Assembly: GCA_905147135.1 (NCBI GenBank) | Contig: LR990051.1 | Span: forward strand, 3,992,463-4,056,462 | Length of the DNA stretch: 64,000 bases | Reading direction: 5' to 3' | Source: Blastobasis lacticolella | Taxonomy: Eukaryota > Arthropoda > Insecta > Lepidoptera > Blastobasidae | Part shown: positions 1 to 10,603 of the stretch, one piece after another | How the letters are laid out: the number at the start of each line of letters is the position of its first letter | How positions within the stretch are numbered: the first letter of the stretch is position 1 | Notes under the pieces: generated by a model | What the model saw: only the letters and a program-made list of their open reading frames with translations | The model's database searches: none | What the model was told of the DNA's origin: nothing | Position numbers and translations under genes: made by a program

Positions 1-86
1 AGTAACACGGACTGCTGCTGATGATGACGATAACCTGAAGATTAAATAAAAGGTTCACTTGAGCTGGTTAGGTTATTATACCTACT

Positions 87-591
87 CATCATCATCATTT
101 TGACGTCAAATCCCGGTTGCGCCCCCGCGCGGCACGCGAGGGCCCAGGGCCCGCCTTCCTGCTACTCTTGGCCCACTTCGCTCGGTCTTCGGCATCCTTT
201 GCGGTGAGCTTATTGGCACGTATATCCGTTCTGACTACGTCAAGCCATCGCTTCTTGGGCCGGCCTCTCCTTCCCGTGCCCGGCGGGGGCGGCATGGCCA
301 GACACTTGTTCCCCACATAACTTGCCGGTCTGCGCAGGACGTGGCCATACCATCGAAGGCGGCACTCTTGCAGCTTTTCTGCGCTATCACGGACGCCAAG
401 GCTACCCCGAATGTGGCAATTTCGAACGCGATCCTTTCGTGAAACTCCACACATCCACCGCAGCATCTTCATTTCCGTGACGGGCAGCTCCTGCTTTTGT
501 CGCTCTAGTAGGGGCCAAATCTCGCTGCCGAGCAGGAGGAGAGCAGGTCTAATGATGGTCTTACAGATCTGTCCCTTCAGCTTTATCGGCA
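87..591 (-). pseudogene. 5'-truncated LINE, reverse transcriptase C-terminal end
   Basis: The minus strand encodes about 160 residues of the region after the reverse transcriptase of a non-LTR retrotransposon. Visible motifs are a TEMKMLRWMCGVSRKDRVRN block, then RLRWYGHVLRRP, then GRRGRPKKRWLDVVRTDI. The copy ends in a short (ATG)n-type tail at 87-97. It lies between direct repeats ttaggttattatac at 68-81 and 592-605, which extend to 86 and 610 with one mismatch. This shows insertion by target-primed reverse transcription with loss of the 5' end, so the catalytic domain was never present. The ATG near 592 lies in the duplicated target and is accidental. The family differs from the RTE at 40 kb but is shared with the older copy at 27966-28452. 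Confidence 0.85.
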
Positions 592-610
592 TTAGGTTAT
601 TATACGTACT

Positions 611-3600
611 ACGTAATCTTATTAATGAGTACTAAACTCGCCGGTATCAGGTTGAAATTCCACTGGGGGCGCAAGAAGCGATGAATTGATATTACTGAAT
701 TTGATCTGAGAGTCAATAGCCTAGTTGCCAGCATGCTGAAGTCTTGGCTAAGTGGAGGAATGTGGACCTCGGCAGAAAAAGGAATTTATTGCAAAGAAAA
801 TTTTTGCTGTGATGATGATGACTTACTACACGATTGTTATCTTTATGTTCATATTATTGTAACTTTCATTGTGCACAATAGATGGTTAAATAAATAAGAA
901 ATATGAGATTATGTTAGTGTGAATTATTTAAGCACATTTATTTATTTTTGCATTATTTTGAAAGTTATACGTAATTACTAGTGTAAAAACAATTAGTTTT
1001 AGAATATTACATCTCCCTCTTTAGGCCTAGGATTCTATAGGCCCCATTTAAAACGACACCTGAAACCTAAGTGTGAAACCGCTTTTACAACAGGGGGGCC
1101 CTGTAATAAGGTGTTTGGCAAACACGACGAGTGGGCTTTCCTTCTTATGAAAGTATGAGAGTTGCCAAGATATGAGTTCACCTGAATTTAAAATATAGAT
1201 AAGGTGCGAAATTCTTGGAATATAGGCAAGCACGACGACATTTGCTAGAAGATGTTGATAGGAGCGAATCTAGATGATGTCTAAAATACCAACAATGATC
1301 TAAAAGAATTATAAAGGCAAATTATTGAAATGCAAACAAATGAATATCGTAACAAGCAGTCGGATCGATAGTACGAGGTTTTGTAGGTGACCAAAACAGA
1401 GCGTATCCAATTATTGCTCAAATCATAATTACTGTGTTTGAAGGCTCGCAATTTTACAAACAAAAACCGTCACTCAGATACCAAAAAGCATTATACCGTA
1501 TACACTGAAGTTGACAACAAAAACTATTAACAGCACGCAACGTCAATGGCGAGCCTTGACAAAAGCTACCGTTATTCAGACGTGTTCCGAACATGAAATA
1601 TTGCAAATTAATACCCTTTACAAAGCCAAAGGCATAGCCGGGACAATTTAAACTTAAATAGACAGGAACAGGGTTTGAAATGCTACGTCAGTGGTGTTCT
1701 GATACAACTTCTGTTCCACGTTTAAACCTTCACAGGCCGGAGTAATGCATGTAATCCATCAACGCGAAGAAAAGCGCATAATTTGTTTGTAGTAACATAT
1801 CATTTCACGGTCGGTTCGGTCTTTTGAATAGCATAATGTCTTTGTTTGGTGACAGGGCGGAGGGATAGCTGATGCATGAAGTGACTTGAAGCACTTAGTC
1901 TTCCTACTTTCATTTTTGTATCTCTTTTTAAAGGATTGAATGAATGGGTCTAATTTAAATTCTAAACGGCTGAAGTGGCGTAGTGTAGTGACGTGCTTAG
2001 TTACAGTTAGAATTAGTTATTAAGAAGTGATGTGTGTGATTATCAGAAATATTGTAAGTGTCAAATTCGGATACCAGTTTCTATATGCAGCAGAATTTAA
2101 CGAAAGTATTGGGCAGTAGGCAATTTATATAGATAGGTGCGTTATTGGAACTTTGAAATTTTAAGTTAAAGATTCTTCGTACGCGAACGTTCCCTATATA
2201 TGTATTAATTTTTAATATACCTGCTATGGGAAAGCATTTGTCGGCCATATCACCTGACCATTTAACTACTTATATCACAATCATTTTTAGCTTTTAAAGC
2301 TAGTAGGTACATACTACGTTCCATTCAGTTTAGTAACTAATATACGAACGCAACAAAAGGTACAAACTTCAATTAGATACGTGACCATTTATCAAAATGA
2401 CAACCACTGAATGTTCACTGGAGCAAATAATGTATTGGGGCCATACGATAATGAAATACCAATTTGGCTTCCATTCGCATGTTAATTTGCTTGCAAAAAA
2501 TTTTGATCCGTCGATCCATCACCACACAATCAATCACACGGTACTTGTCATACATAATGCCGAATGCCATACAAAAAACTCGTACACAAAAGCCGTTGAA
2601 TCGTTTCACGGATAGTGCACATTCTAAATCACTATATTCTTAGGCAAATTAGTGAGATGCCGAGGCAAAGTGAACTCTACGTGGTTGTAATAAATCACAG
2701 TGTTTGTGAAGGGGTTATTGTGTAAAATTGGATCATTTCCCCTTGACAATTGATGCGTTGAAGGCAGTCATCTGTCTTTGTCTGAAACCGCTTTTGGAAT
2801 TAAGTGCTTTACATCGAAGTATGTGAACCAACAAGTACATATAGGTGTGATATCCTTCCCCAACGGCTAGGTAACTAAAAATATTCGTTATACATTCCTA
2901 CTTGTTGCGTAGAAAGTATATTCAGTTGTAGTGGCTCTTCAAATTCTAACGATGGACTGTAACCGTCATCAGCCACAGGCATTCCTAGTTACGAGGGCTT
3001 ACTAAAACCTGTCTAAGCAATAGACAGCATAAGGAATATCTCATCGTTGAATCATCTGGATCTGGTCTAGTAAAGTTTCAAGCAAAATCTTAGGTATGAC
3101 AAATAGCAACAATTCACACGACGTCAGAGCAGAGGCTGGGCGATAAGAGGGAATGCTTTTAATTCTCACTCCAATCTCGGCAAACGCGTTAAGACCAACA
3201 TTTTGTCCACTTGCTTGCTATTGGCTGACGCATTAGGTGTACTGATGACTATGGTAGAAGGTACTTAGTAATTTATATTGCGCAGCGTATTTTCAGATCT
3301 CAAACAATGCTGCTGTAAAAACCAAATATTTCCATAATAGCAACTCATTTTTTGGTTTTCGTTAGGTGATCAATCTAAAACTCTGATACCATTTGATTTG
3401 AGTATCCCTTGGGATCCTGGACATCTCTTCTTAGTCGGCATCATCATTGCTGAAGGTCATGTTTAGTCTGAAATGTTGGCCACTGGCTGTACTGGCTGTT
3501 ATTCCATGTGGTTCTGTCCTCGGCGGTCGTAATAGTGTTATTTATCGGCAGGCCCGATAGGCCGTAAGTGTCTTATTTGGGCCACTTTTCGCCACTAGTA

Positions 3601-3655
3601 CTAGTGCCTATAGTACGTTCTTCTTTAGATTTATGTATGTAAAGGTCTACAACCG
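611..3655. other. Unique AT-rich sequence, no gene recognised
   Basis: About 3 kb with only short ORFs of 60-75 codons, which look like chance ORFs. I see no splice-bounded coding block, known repeat family or RNA gene. A short (gat)n run near 808-818 may be an eroded LINE tail. Confidence 0.5.
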
Positions 3656-3745
3656 AAGAAAGTGCAAGAAGTGAGAGAGAATTGTCAAGACCGTAGCAAG
3701 TGGAAAGATTTGGCCTCTGCCTACCCCTACACGGAAAAGTTTCCG
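3656..3745 (+). pseudogene. Possible LINE C-terminal scrap
   Basis: The plus strand reads VRENCQDRSKWKDLASAYPY, which resembles the last residues of several insect non-LTR reverse transcriptases (a DR-x-KW-x-x-L pattern just before the stop). It is short, has no detectable tail or TSD, and could be chance. Confidence 0.25.
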
Positions 3746-3779
3746 CTAATTATAAAAGTATGTTCAGGGTTTCCTACCG

Positions 3780-4320
3780 CGTACCCAACCAACACCGCCC
3801 GGTGCTCGCAGTTCTCCAGTCGTCCCGTTAAAATATGTAATAATGACCGCGATGGTTTACCACAATAGGTTGTTGGTTCTGCTCCAGGTGTCGTACACCC
3901 GAAACTCTATCTCTATCGTCACACGCAATGCCGCCGCCATTCTGCACACGCGCTAACCGAGAAGATCCACAATTTCCGCGAGACATCGTCCGGCCTAATA
4001 TCACCCCTAATTGCTTGTTGGGGGCGCTATAAGCGCGCGAAGGGGCGCAATATCTCTGCGGGGGTGGCATTCGGATCTAATGAAATTAAGTCGTACGTCC
4101 GATGCGTGGAACGACGACAGCGGTCGTACAATGCCGCCGGGGTTGCGCTAATGAGTGTTTCTATTCACCCTACTAGCGGTAGTAGCGGACACTAGTTTGG
4201 CTTCTATGCAGAAAATGGCAAATTCTGGGAGGCCGTGATCCGAATACCGGACCTGTGTATGCGTAGTGCCACGCGCCATTCGGTAGTATCGCGGTCAGAT
4301 AAATGTCGACCACCATTGCC
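3780..4320. other. GC-rich unique patch
   Basis: This stretch is visibly richer in GC and CpG than its surroundings and matches none of the repeat families in the window. It holds no recognisable ORF. It could be a conserved non-coding or regulatory island; sequence alone cannot decide. Confidence 0.3.
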
Positions 4321-4866
4321 ATCTTGGCGTTAATGTCGCGCACAAGGGCTCGGGGTCCATCCACCTTCGCCATGATCCAGGATTTGGCAGATCGGGTAAT
4401 TACAGTGGAGCAACTGCCATCTTCATTGGCCGTGTGGTGTCCGGCAGAGTAGAATAGCACCAACCCCTTACACTCTTGGGTGTCGTACAAGGCGACTCAT
4501 GTTTTCTAGGCAAAAGATCAAGAGTCTCCGTAGTCTGAAAAATGGGCTGCAGCATTTTCCATTGTTATATTTAAACACTGCGATCTTCAACCCGCCTGCC
4601 AAGCGTGGAGATTATGGCAATTATAAATATGGCCCTTTCGTGGAAGAGGCCCTAAGTCCTGTAGTGGACTGTTACGGGCTGTGATGATGAACTGCCAGTT
4701 GACCTCCGTGACCCTGTTAATAGGGGTAACCTGACCAGATAGGATCATGGTTACATATTCATTCGCCTGAATGTGCAGGTTCCATCACGATATTTTCCCT
4801 CACCGTAAGAGCATCGGTTAGTATTCAAGTACTGTACATAACTCAGAAAAGAGTCTTTGGTACATT
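4321..4866 (-). mobile_element. tRNA-like SINE (family A), 5'-truncated and split by an insertion
   Basis: Minus-strand copy of the commonest SINE here. The 3' half is at 4321-4422 and the remaining body at 4698-4866; the tRNA-like head is missing. Shared landmarks with other copies are atcttggcgttaatgtc at the 3' end, ggatcatggttac, cctgaatgtgcaggt and agcatcggttagtattcaa. The interruption is an RTE-derived mini-element with its own TSD (next entry). Confidence 0.85.
4423..4689 (+). mobile_element. RTE-derived mini-element (5' UTR fused to 3' end)
   Basis: About 265 bp. The first 200 bp match the 5' leader of the full-length RTE at 39929: the block gtgtggtgtccggcagag, agaatagcaccaacccc, gggtgtcgtacaaggcgact, and aacccgcctgccaagcgtgg followed by gattatggcaa. 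The last 60 bp match its 3' end: gaggccctaagtcctg, cagtggactg, gggctg, then (tga)n. The whole reading frame is missing. The copy sits in a SINE with the TSD aactgcca at 4412-4419 and 4690-4697, which can be extended with mismatches to about 11 bp. It is non-coding and would need an RTE enzyme to move. Confidence 0.82.
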
Positions 4867-5009
4867 TTTACACGGTCAGGTAAAAATAACTACTTAGGTA
4901 CCGGTGCTTCTATAGAGTGTACTACGGTTTACAAAACTGAACTTGTTAGACTAATGGCCCAATGCACAAATCTTAGGCGACACTTAAGTTGGTACCTGAA
5001 GATGTAAGG

Positions 5010-5074
5010 CTACCACGGTTAGTATTGTTTTTACCTCGATATTTCGATGCAATCGCATGCGTCATGGTCACGAG
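5010..5074. repeat. Penelope-associated hairpin repeat, copy 1
   Basis: A 65-bp copy of a family also found at 14058-14157 and 63671-63764. The core is ccacggttagtattgttttt, then acctcgatatttcg, then a small hairpin (GATGCA, loop, TGCGTC), then atggtcacgag. The third copy directly abuts a Penelope-like coding fragment, which suggests the repeat belongs to that class. Confidence 0.6.
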
Positions 5075-5664
5075 TAGTTATATATTAATAGATAGTTTAT
5101 CCAATTTGGCTAGCTGATTCGAGGTCACATCTTCCATTGCTCAACATGAGCATTCTGCACGTCAGTATTTTCCATTATCTGGATCTTAGATAAAACTAAA
5201 GAAAACTAGAAAATCCAGTATTTTGGTTGACAAGATAATGGTATTTAAGTACTTACCGATAATTATTTTAAAGTTTTAAGAGCGTCTGTTTTTGAAGTCT
5301 CTAAGGAAACAGTTCTACGATGTCACTTTAAAACACGTAGCGAGCGTTCCATAAAAGTGGTGAACAGCTTGAAAGTTCACAAAGGAAATTCCACGTTAGA
5401 GGGAAAACATAGAACGGCAGGCAAGCGCATGGGCGACGGATATTAACGCCTGTCTGCCGGGGAAATAATAGCTTTTGCTGTAAATACTTCCGGTACCCCT
5501 TATTGCAATATACCGGTGAGTGTTTTGGACGGATAGAGAGACATTGCTTGGCTTGTATCCAATGTGTCGTGTATGGATCAAGTACAGCAAACGATGTAGT
5601 TCTACTTAACTAAGTTTCTCGCCAAATCACAAAAAATATTTTAAAGATAAACAAAGTTGTTTCA
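5075..5664. other. No gene recognised
   Basis: AT-rich unique sequence between two repeat insertions. Only small chance ORFs are present. Confidence 0.45.
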
Positions 5665-5906
5665 GGCGTTAATGTCCCGGTTGTGCTCCCCGCACGACGT
5701 CCCAGGGTCCGTCTTGACCTTGATCCAAGACTTGGCAGATCAGATAATTACTGTGGAGCAACTGATATCTGACTTCCGTGGTATCATCCCTGCTACCAGG
5801 GGAACCTGATCAGATTGGATCATGGTTGGTTACACATACAATCGCCTGAATGTGCAGGTTTTTATCTCACAACATGAGCATCGGTTAGCATTCAACTAAT
5901 GTATAT

Positions 5907-6806
5907 GTCGCAGCCATCTGGTAAAATAAGCCATTTAATGAGAAGGCTAGTCTGTCAATGGAACGCCGGCATTCAATTGAATGACTAGGCCGATCACTGA
6001 TTTTACTAGCTTCACTCAACGTTTAACTAGTTGGCTTATTAAAGGCAGCCCTTCGGAGACGGCTGAAGTAAAATCAGGCAGGTGATTTAAATTTAGTTCA
6101 AATTTTATATACTGCTGCGCTGGTAGTCACCAAAACAAATCTGGCGTCAGACAGCTCGCACAGCAAGCTCGTCGTTTTAACAAAAAGTATATAAGTAGTT
6201 TATCAGTTACCTAGCACCCATAACACAAGCTTTGCTTACTTTGGGGCTAGATGGCGCTGTGTGAATTTGTCAACGATTATTTATTTTAATATTTATCTTA
6301 ATTCTTTACGATAACTGAATATGTTCATTTTCTTTTTATACTTACCTTTAATTAGAAACAAATGCCAAACTTTCGTGTCATTTTATATTTAATATTATAA
6401 AATAGGACTTTAGTGCACTGTTGCTATTGTTCCTACTACATTTCATTAAATATTTTTACTTAGTTAAATACGGTTATAGGTACCTACTCGCAATACAATT
6501 AATTGTATACCTACTTATTGAATATCTTGCGACTAATAATGTTTTATTATATAAACGTGATCTTTATTAATTCCTTTTTAATTTGTTCTTAAATAAAGTT
6601 TATCATTTAAGTTGCGAACTTATGGTCACTCTAACCAACCATCTGTATACCCTTTAACAAAATGGCTAAATAACGTTCCGCCAAGTAGTTAAACGTTACA
6701 TTCAACAACTTGGCTGGTTATGCATTAGTCGTTTAATTAAATGCCGGCGTATGATTATCGGACTAGCCTTCTAATTAAATGGCTGATTTAACCAGTTGGC
6801 TGCGAC
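5907..6806. mobile_element. Non-autonomous DNA element with long terminal inverted repeats
   Basis: A 900-bp insertion inside the SINE. The two ends are inverted copies starting gtcgcagcca, ctggt, and continuing through agaaggctagtc and acgccggcatt. About 80 bp align with roughly 14 mismatches, and weaker similarity runs to about 130 bp, including the block aacgtttaacta with ttggc. Flanks read atat at 5903-5906 and 6807-6810, so the TSD may be ATAT or TA; the AT-rich target makes this ambiguous. There is no transposase ORF. The superfamily cannot be assigned by eye. Confidence 0.8.
6183..6285 (+). mobile_element. SINE family G, 5'-truncated 3' end
   Basis: The 3' part of the glycine-tRNA-like SINE: cagttacctagcaccca, caagctttgcttactttggg, ctagatggcgctgtgtgaat, ttgt, then an AT-rich tail. 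It lies inside the 900-bp long-TIR element, giving three nested layers. Confidence 0.8.
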
Positions 6807-6912
6807 ATATATAACACAGAAAAGAGTTATTGGTACACGGCAGCAGTGGGCTTCGAACCCAATACCTCTCGCTTACGAGTCGGATACCTTAACCACTCGG
6901 CCACCGACGCTC

Positions 6913-8706
6913 CTTGTGAAGTGGAGATTACCTAAGTCACTGCTATACCTAAATTGCGTCAAAAATCTTAACCCTTTCTGACAAGCTTTTTCTGGCCCTT
7001 CGAACTCTATACAACGTCTTGCTTATACACTTATTTTTAGTTAAATAAATAAAGCGGCACTCATCCAGTTTTACCTGAAAATCCTACCATCAGTCATTTA
7101 CGATTCGTCACCCTATAAAGATGCCAACCTGCGCATACGCAGCTTGCGCAAAGCCGTGTTCCGAGGATCTCCGAGCGCACTCCAAGCGCAACTTTTTACT
7201 CCTTTCGGCCCTCACTGTCGGTTGCAACTTTTAGATCGACATTTGTTAACTGTCAGGTGTCAAAATTTGATTTTGACAAGATTGTGAAAGTTAAAAATAA
7301 TTCGTGTTTTGTGTTCAATTGTTCTTTCTTATTTGTTCTTTTTAGTTCTTGAACAACCTGTTCTTTAATCAATATCCTTTGTCAGTGACAACATTTTGAG
7401 ATTTGAATTTTGGATGAGGCCGCAACCGCGGCCGTTCCGTACCTTTGACCGAATTAGTAATCAATATATTACGTATGGTCTAACTGTAGACGCATAAACA
7501 GCGGCTCATGCCCTCGAGTATGAGGGACTAAAGGGCCACAGGGCAAAGGTCGCACTACGAACGGGATCCCTCCGAGAGATCTGCGAGCGTCCGAAGAGAC
7601 TGCTGAATTTCTTGTAGGAGCTCGGGAGCTAAGCTTTGGAGGACAAAGGACTAAATTTGAGATACAAGTGCGCAAAAAGGAGCGAATTACACTTAATCTA
7701 TGGTCTAACGGTCTTTATCTAAGGTCTTCATACTACGAGGTAGTCGTGAACGCACCCCAGTGAGTAATCTTGAGCAGCATATAGCAATCGAGAGTACTGC
7801 GTGATATATGGCGAGCGAAAATAGTGCGTGTTGACAGAAATATTTATATTTCCGCCGCCATAATGAAATCGTTTGCGCGTCTACAGTTGGCGGTGGCTTG
7901 TTTTTGGTCGCTCTAATGATCTATGGCCGTGTATCATTATCTTATTATTATACTGTGTGAATAATATTTATTATGCTATTTTCCAGTGAAAGTTTTATTG
8001 CAATAGATTTTTATTTTCAAATTTTGTAGATTTATATTGTCTAGCATAATTTTTTACAGTTGTATTTATAGTATTGTAGTTTAATATGAACAACATCAAA
8101 CAACAAGACCAAATACATTGGCACCTCGCTAGTGCTAGTAGGTAGGTACAAGTGCTATACATATCTAATATTATATTGCGTACTGCAATTAGTATATAGT
8201 TCAAATTACGACACTTTTAGCGACAATGGCAATTTGTTGAATATCTAAATGCGAACGAAACCTGTCTAACATGAATACTAAAAATAATCGTTCTAACGTT
8301 ATATTCTAAAAATAATCGTATGTCACACACGCTCACAAACTCTGCGAACAGCTATTGCAAATCACCATAAAATTACACATTCACTCATTGAAACCAGATA
8401 GGCCATTTATATTCATAAGTTATAACTAATAGAAACAACCGCAACCTATAAACAATTTTGTTCACAAATCTTCTCCCACCGGTTAAAATAAGTAGATAGG
8501 CAAATGGTCCTTTGACATGCAAAATGTGCATTGAAAAGTTTGCATAAATAGATTTATTTCTAGTCATCCATTATAATGGCCGTGTTATTTATTGCACCGT
8601 GGCACGCAGGCTCAGTTTCAAGATTTAGGGTTACATCCAGTTTTGATTAGGTTACGGTGCGTTTAGACCAAACGAAAGCATTCACAACGCAGTTTATCAC
8701 CTCAAC
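6913..8706. other. Unique sequence, no gene recognised
   Basis: Mixed AT-rich DNA with a moderately GC-rich part at about 7080-7260 and 7480-7660. The ORF in the latter (minus, 68 codons) has no features I recognise. No repeat family seen elsewhere in the window is present. Confidence 0.45.
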
Positions 8707-8810
8707 AGCCCATGACAGTCCACTGCTGGGCTTGAGCCTCCTCCACTTGACAGGCGGGTTGGAGATCGCGTCGAAAATACTCAAAAGAAAATGCTGTTGC
8801 CCATTCCTTA
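8707..8810 (-). mobile_element. RTE mini-element fragment
   Basis: Eroded minus-strand copy. The 3' end complement is present (cagtccactgctgggctt), followed by gacaggcgggttggagatc and atgctgttgcccatt, which match the mini-elements at 24743 and 44344. The 5' part is lost. Confidence 0.6.
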
Positions 8811-8870
8811 CTGAGGTACTACTAGGTCTGGCTTGATGACAACATCATTGGAGAGGGTTAACTCTTTAAG

Positions 8871-9085
8871 GATGACTCACGCTATATTATGCCGAGTCCA
8901 AGCCGAGTCCGTGTAGAGCCTCAGCCGTATATTTTGTATGTAGACGCTGATGCTACACCGAGGGCCAACCGAGTTGTCATTGCTCGGCCGCCGCTCGGTT
9001 GCCCCTTGGTACTTATACCATAAGCGTGTCCATACAAAATATATGGGACTCGACTCTGACCCGGCACGTTGTTGAATGAGTCATT
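8871..9085. mobile_element. MITE-like element with imperfect TIRs
   Basis: A 215-bp stretch with imperfect inverted ends. The left end reads atgactcacgc, then gccgagtccaagccgagtcc. The reverse complement of the right end reads atgactcattc, then gccgggtcagagtcgagtcc. No ORF. The TSD is unclear because the right edge merges with the A-rich tail of the adjacent LINE. Confidence 0.55.
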
Positions 9086-9835
9086 TATTTATTTTATTTT
9101 ATTTATTTAACAATTTATTGCACACAATATAAAGTATACAGAAATTACAAAATTAAAGACGACACAACAGGCACTACTTATTTCTAAGAAGAAATCTCTT
9201 CCAGCAGGCCTATAGAAGAGAGACATTTAGATTATAGGGGATGAGACGTGCGCAATAGTTTAATATATACATATTTAATAAACTACATAAATAATTATAA
9301 ATAAGATACTAAATACACACAATAGTATATATATATAAATACACATACATATATACATAATAAAATATATACAGGTATTGTAGAACATTCAGGCACATAA
9401 GGAAAGATAATGATCCTTTACACGCTTTTTAAAGACTGCTATAGATTGACAATCGCGCACTTCGTGCGGAAGAGAATTCCACAGTCTTGCGGCATGTACA
9501 GTGAAGGAGTAGGAGTAGAAGTCGGAATGGTGGATGGGGATGTCCAGCGACGATCTAACACTGGAACGATACGGTTTGTCTTGTGGACGAGAAAAGTGGA
9601 ATCGGTCACGGAGGTATGAGGGAGCGGAAGGATTATGAAGGACGTTATAGAGGGTGAGTATTCCTGCGCATGCGAATCGGGAGCCACTTGAGTTGAGAAC
9701 GATATTTTGAAATGTGGTCATATTTGCGCAGGCCAAAAATGAATCGGATACACAGGTTTTGTAAGCGCTCCAATTTATTTAAGAGTTCCTCAGTGGCATC
9801 CAAGTAGTTATCTGCCGAAGACCACACCCACCAAA
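9086..9835 (-). pseudogene. Jockey-type LINE 3' end, frameshifted
   Basis: Minus-strand 5'-truncated LINE. About 60 residues (9827-9645) include KLERLQNLCIRFIFGLRKYD and LKWLPIRMRRN, a signature of the region after the reverse transcriptase in Jockey-like elements. A frameshift near 9650 moves the reading to a second frame (9736-9389). That frame carries YNVLHNPSAP, SFTVHAARLWNSLP and SIAVFKKRVKDHYLSLCA before the stop. The 3' UTR follows, with ctgctggaagagatttcttc, and then an A-rich (aaata)n tail at about 9086-9115. The same 3' UTR recurs at 30067-30400. The catalytic domain is absent. It is a dead copy. Confidence 0.85.
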
Positions 9836-10181
9836 AGAAAGCGTTCGCTCATATTTTTTTGATAATATGCTTTGGTGTGTAGAGCCCATCAGGTTTACAG
9901 CTGTCTACTTCCAATCGCCATAGTAAAAAGTGAAAAGGAACGGCACAATCCTTATATCTTGAAGGAAGCTTCTGTTTTTGATTTGGTGTGGTATCTGATT
10001 TCTCGAGCGCGCTCCATACAAACGTGCTAGGCCTCTCCACTGGCAGTACCACGGTTCTCTATGAAGCAGTGGAGCCGTAAGCTGAAGCACAGCAGTGGAC
10101 GTAGCCAAACCCATATTCTTGATTACGCGATTCTTTTCTTTGAACGGATTTTATATTAAAAAATAAAGCAATAAATAATTT
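9836..10181. other. No gene recognised
   Basis: Unique sequence between the LINE and a microsatellite. Two short overlapping minus-strand ORFs have no recognisable motif. Confidence 0.4.
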
Positions 10182-10203
10182 TTCATTCATTCATTCATTC
10201 ATT
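10182..10203. repeat. (TTCA)n microsatellite
   Basis: Five and a half uninterrupted TTCA units. Confidence 0.95.
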
Positions 10204-10528
10204 ATTGTGGAATAGTTTACTAAACCAATCACGTACCTATGCATAATTTGATATCCGTGCTATACCGTAGAAATATCATAATTTATATACAAAATAAGCT
10301 ACAAATAACATCTTGCTGTAATAAAAATTCTGAACTACCTAACGAGTATTCGAGCAAGCCACATAATTGAAGGTTTTCAAGCTTTTTTGCTCATCTAACA
10401 GTACAGGCACTGTATTTTAATTTACCTGCATTCATGCGCTGCTCTTGTGAATAACGGCTGTATTTCACCCCAGGTTCAAATAACTTTCGCCTCTCGTATA
10501 AAAATTTTTTTAAGCGTTTTCTATATTA

Positions 10529-10599
10529 GGGTGTGTCCAGACACGAGCCGTTGCAGCAACAGCGCACGAGCGGTGCATTCGTCAGATCTGGACGCACTC
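10529..10599. mobile_element. Tiny Harbinger-like MITE
   Basis: A 71-bp element with ends gggtgtgtccaga and tctggacgcactc (inverted, 11 of 13 matching). It is flanked by TTA at 10526-10528 and 10600-10602. A 3-bp TWA duplication is typical of PIF/Harbinger elements. GC-rich inside and non-coding. Confidence 0.5.
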
Positions 10600-10603
10600 T
10601 TAT

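Larger units (their letters stand above)
5665..6912 (-). mobile_element. SINE family A, near full length, split by a 900-bp DNA element
   Basis: Minus-strand SINE. The body is at 5665-5906 and the tRNA-like head at 6807-6912. Read on the minus strand the head gives gtggccgagtggttaagg (A-box region, closest by eye to serine tRNAs) and gggttcgaagcccac (B-box region). The join between halves matches the uninterrupted copy at 62571-62904, so the intervening sequence is an insertion. Confidence 0.85.

Noticed and set aside
117..320. Plus-strand ORFs opposite the LINE at 87-591, and the minus-strand ORFs over 40-43 kb
   Set aside because: They are antisense shadows of the reverse-transcriptase frames.
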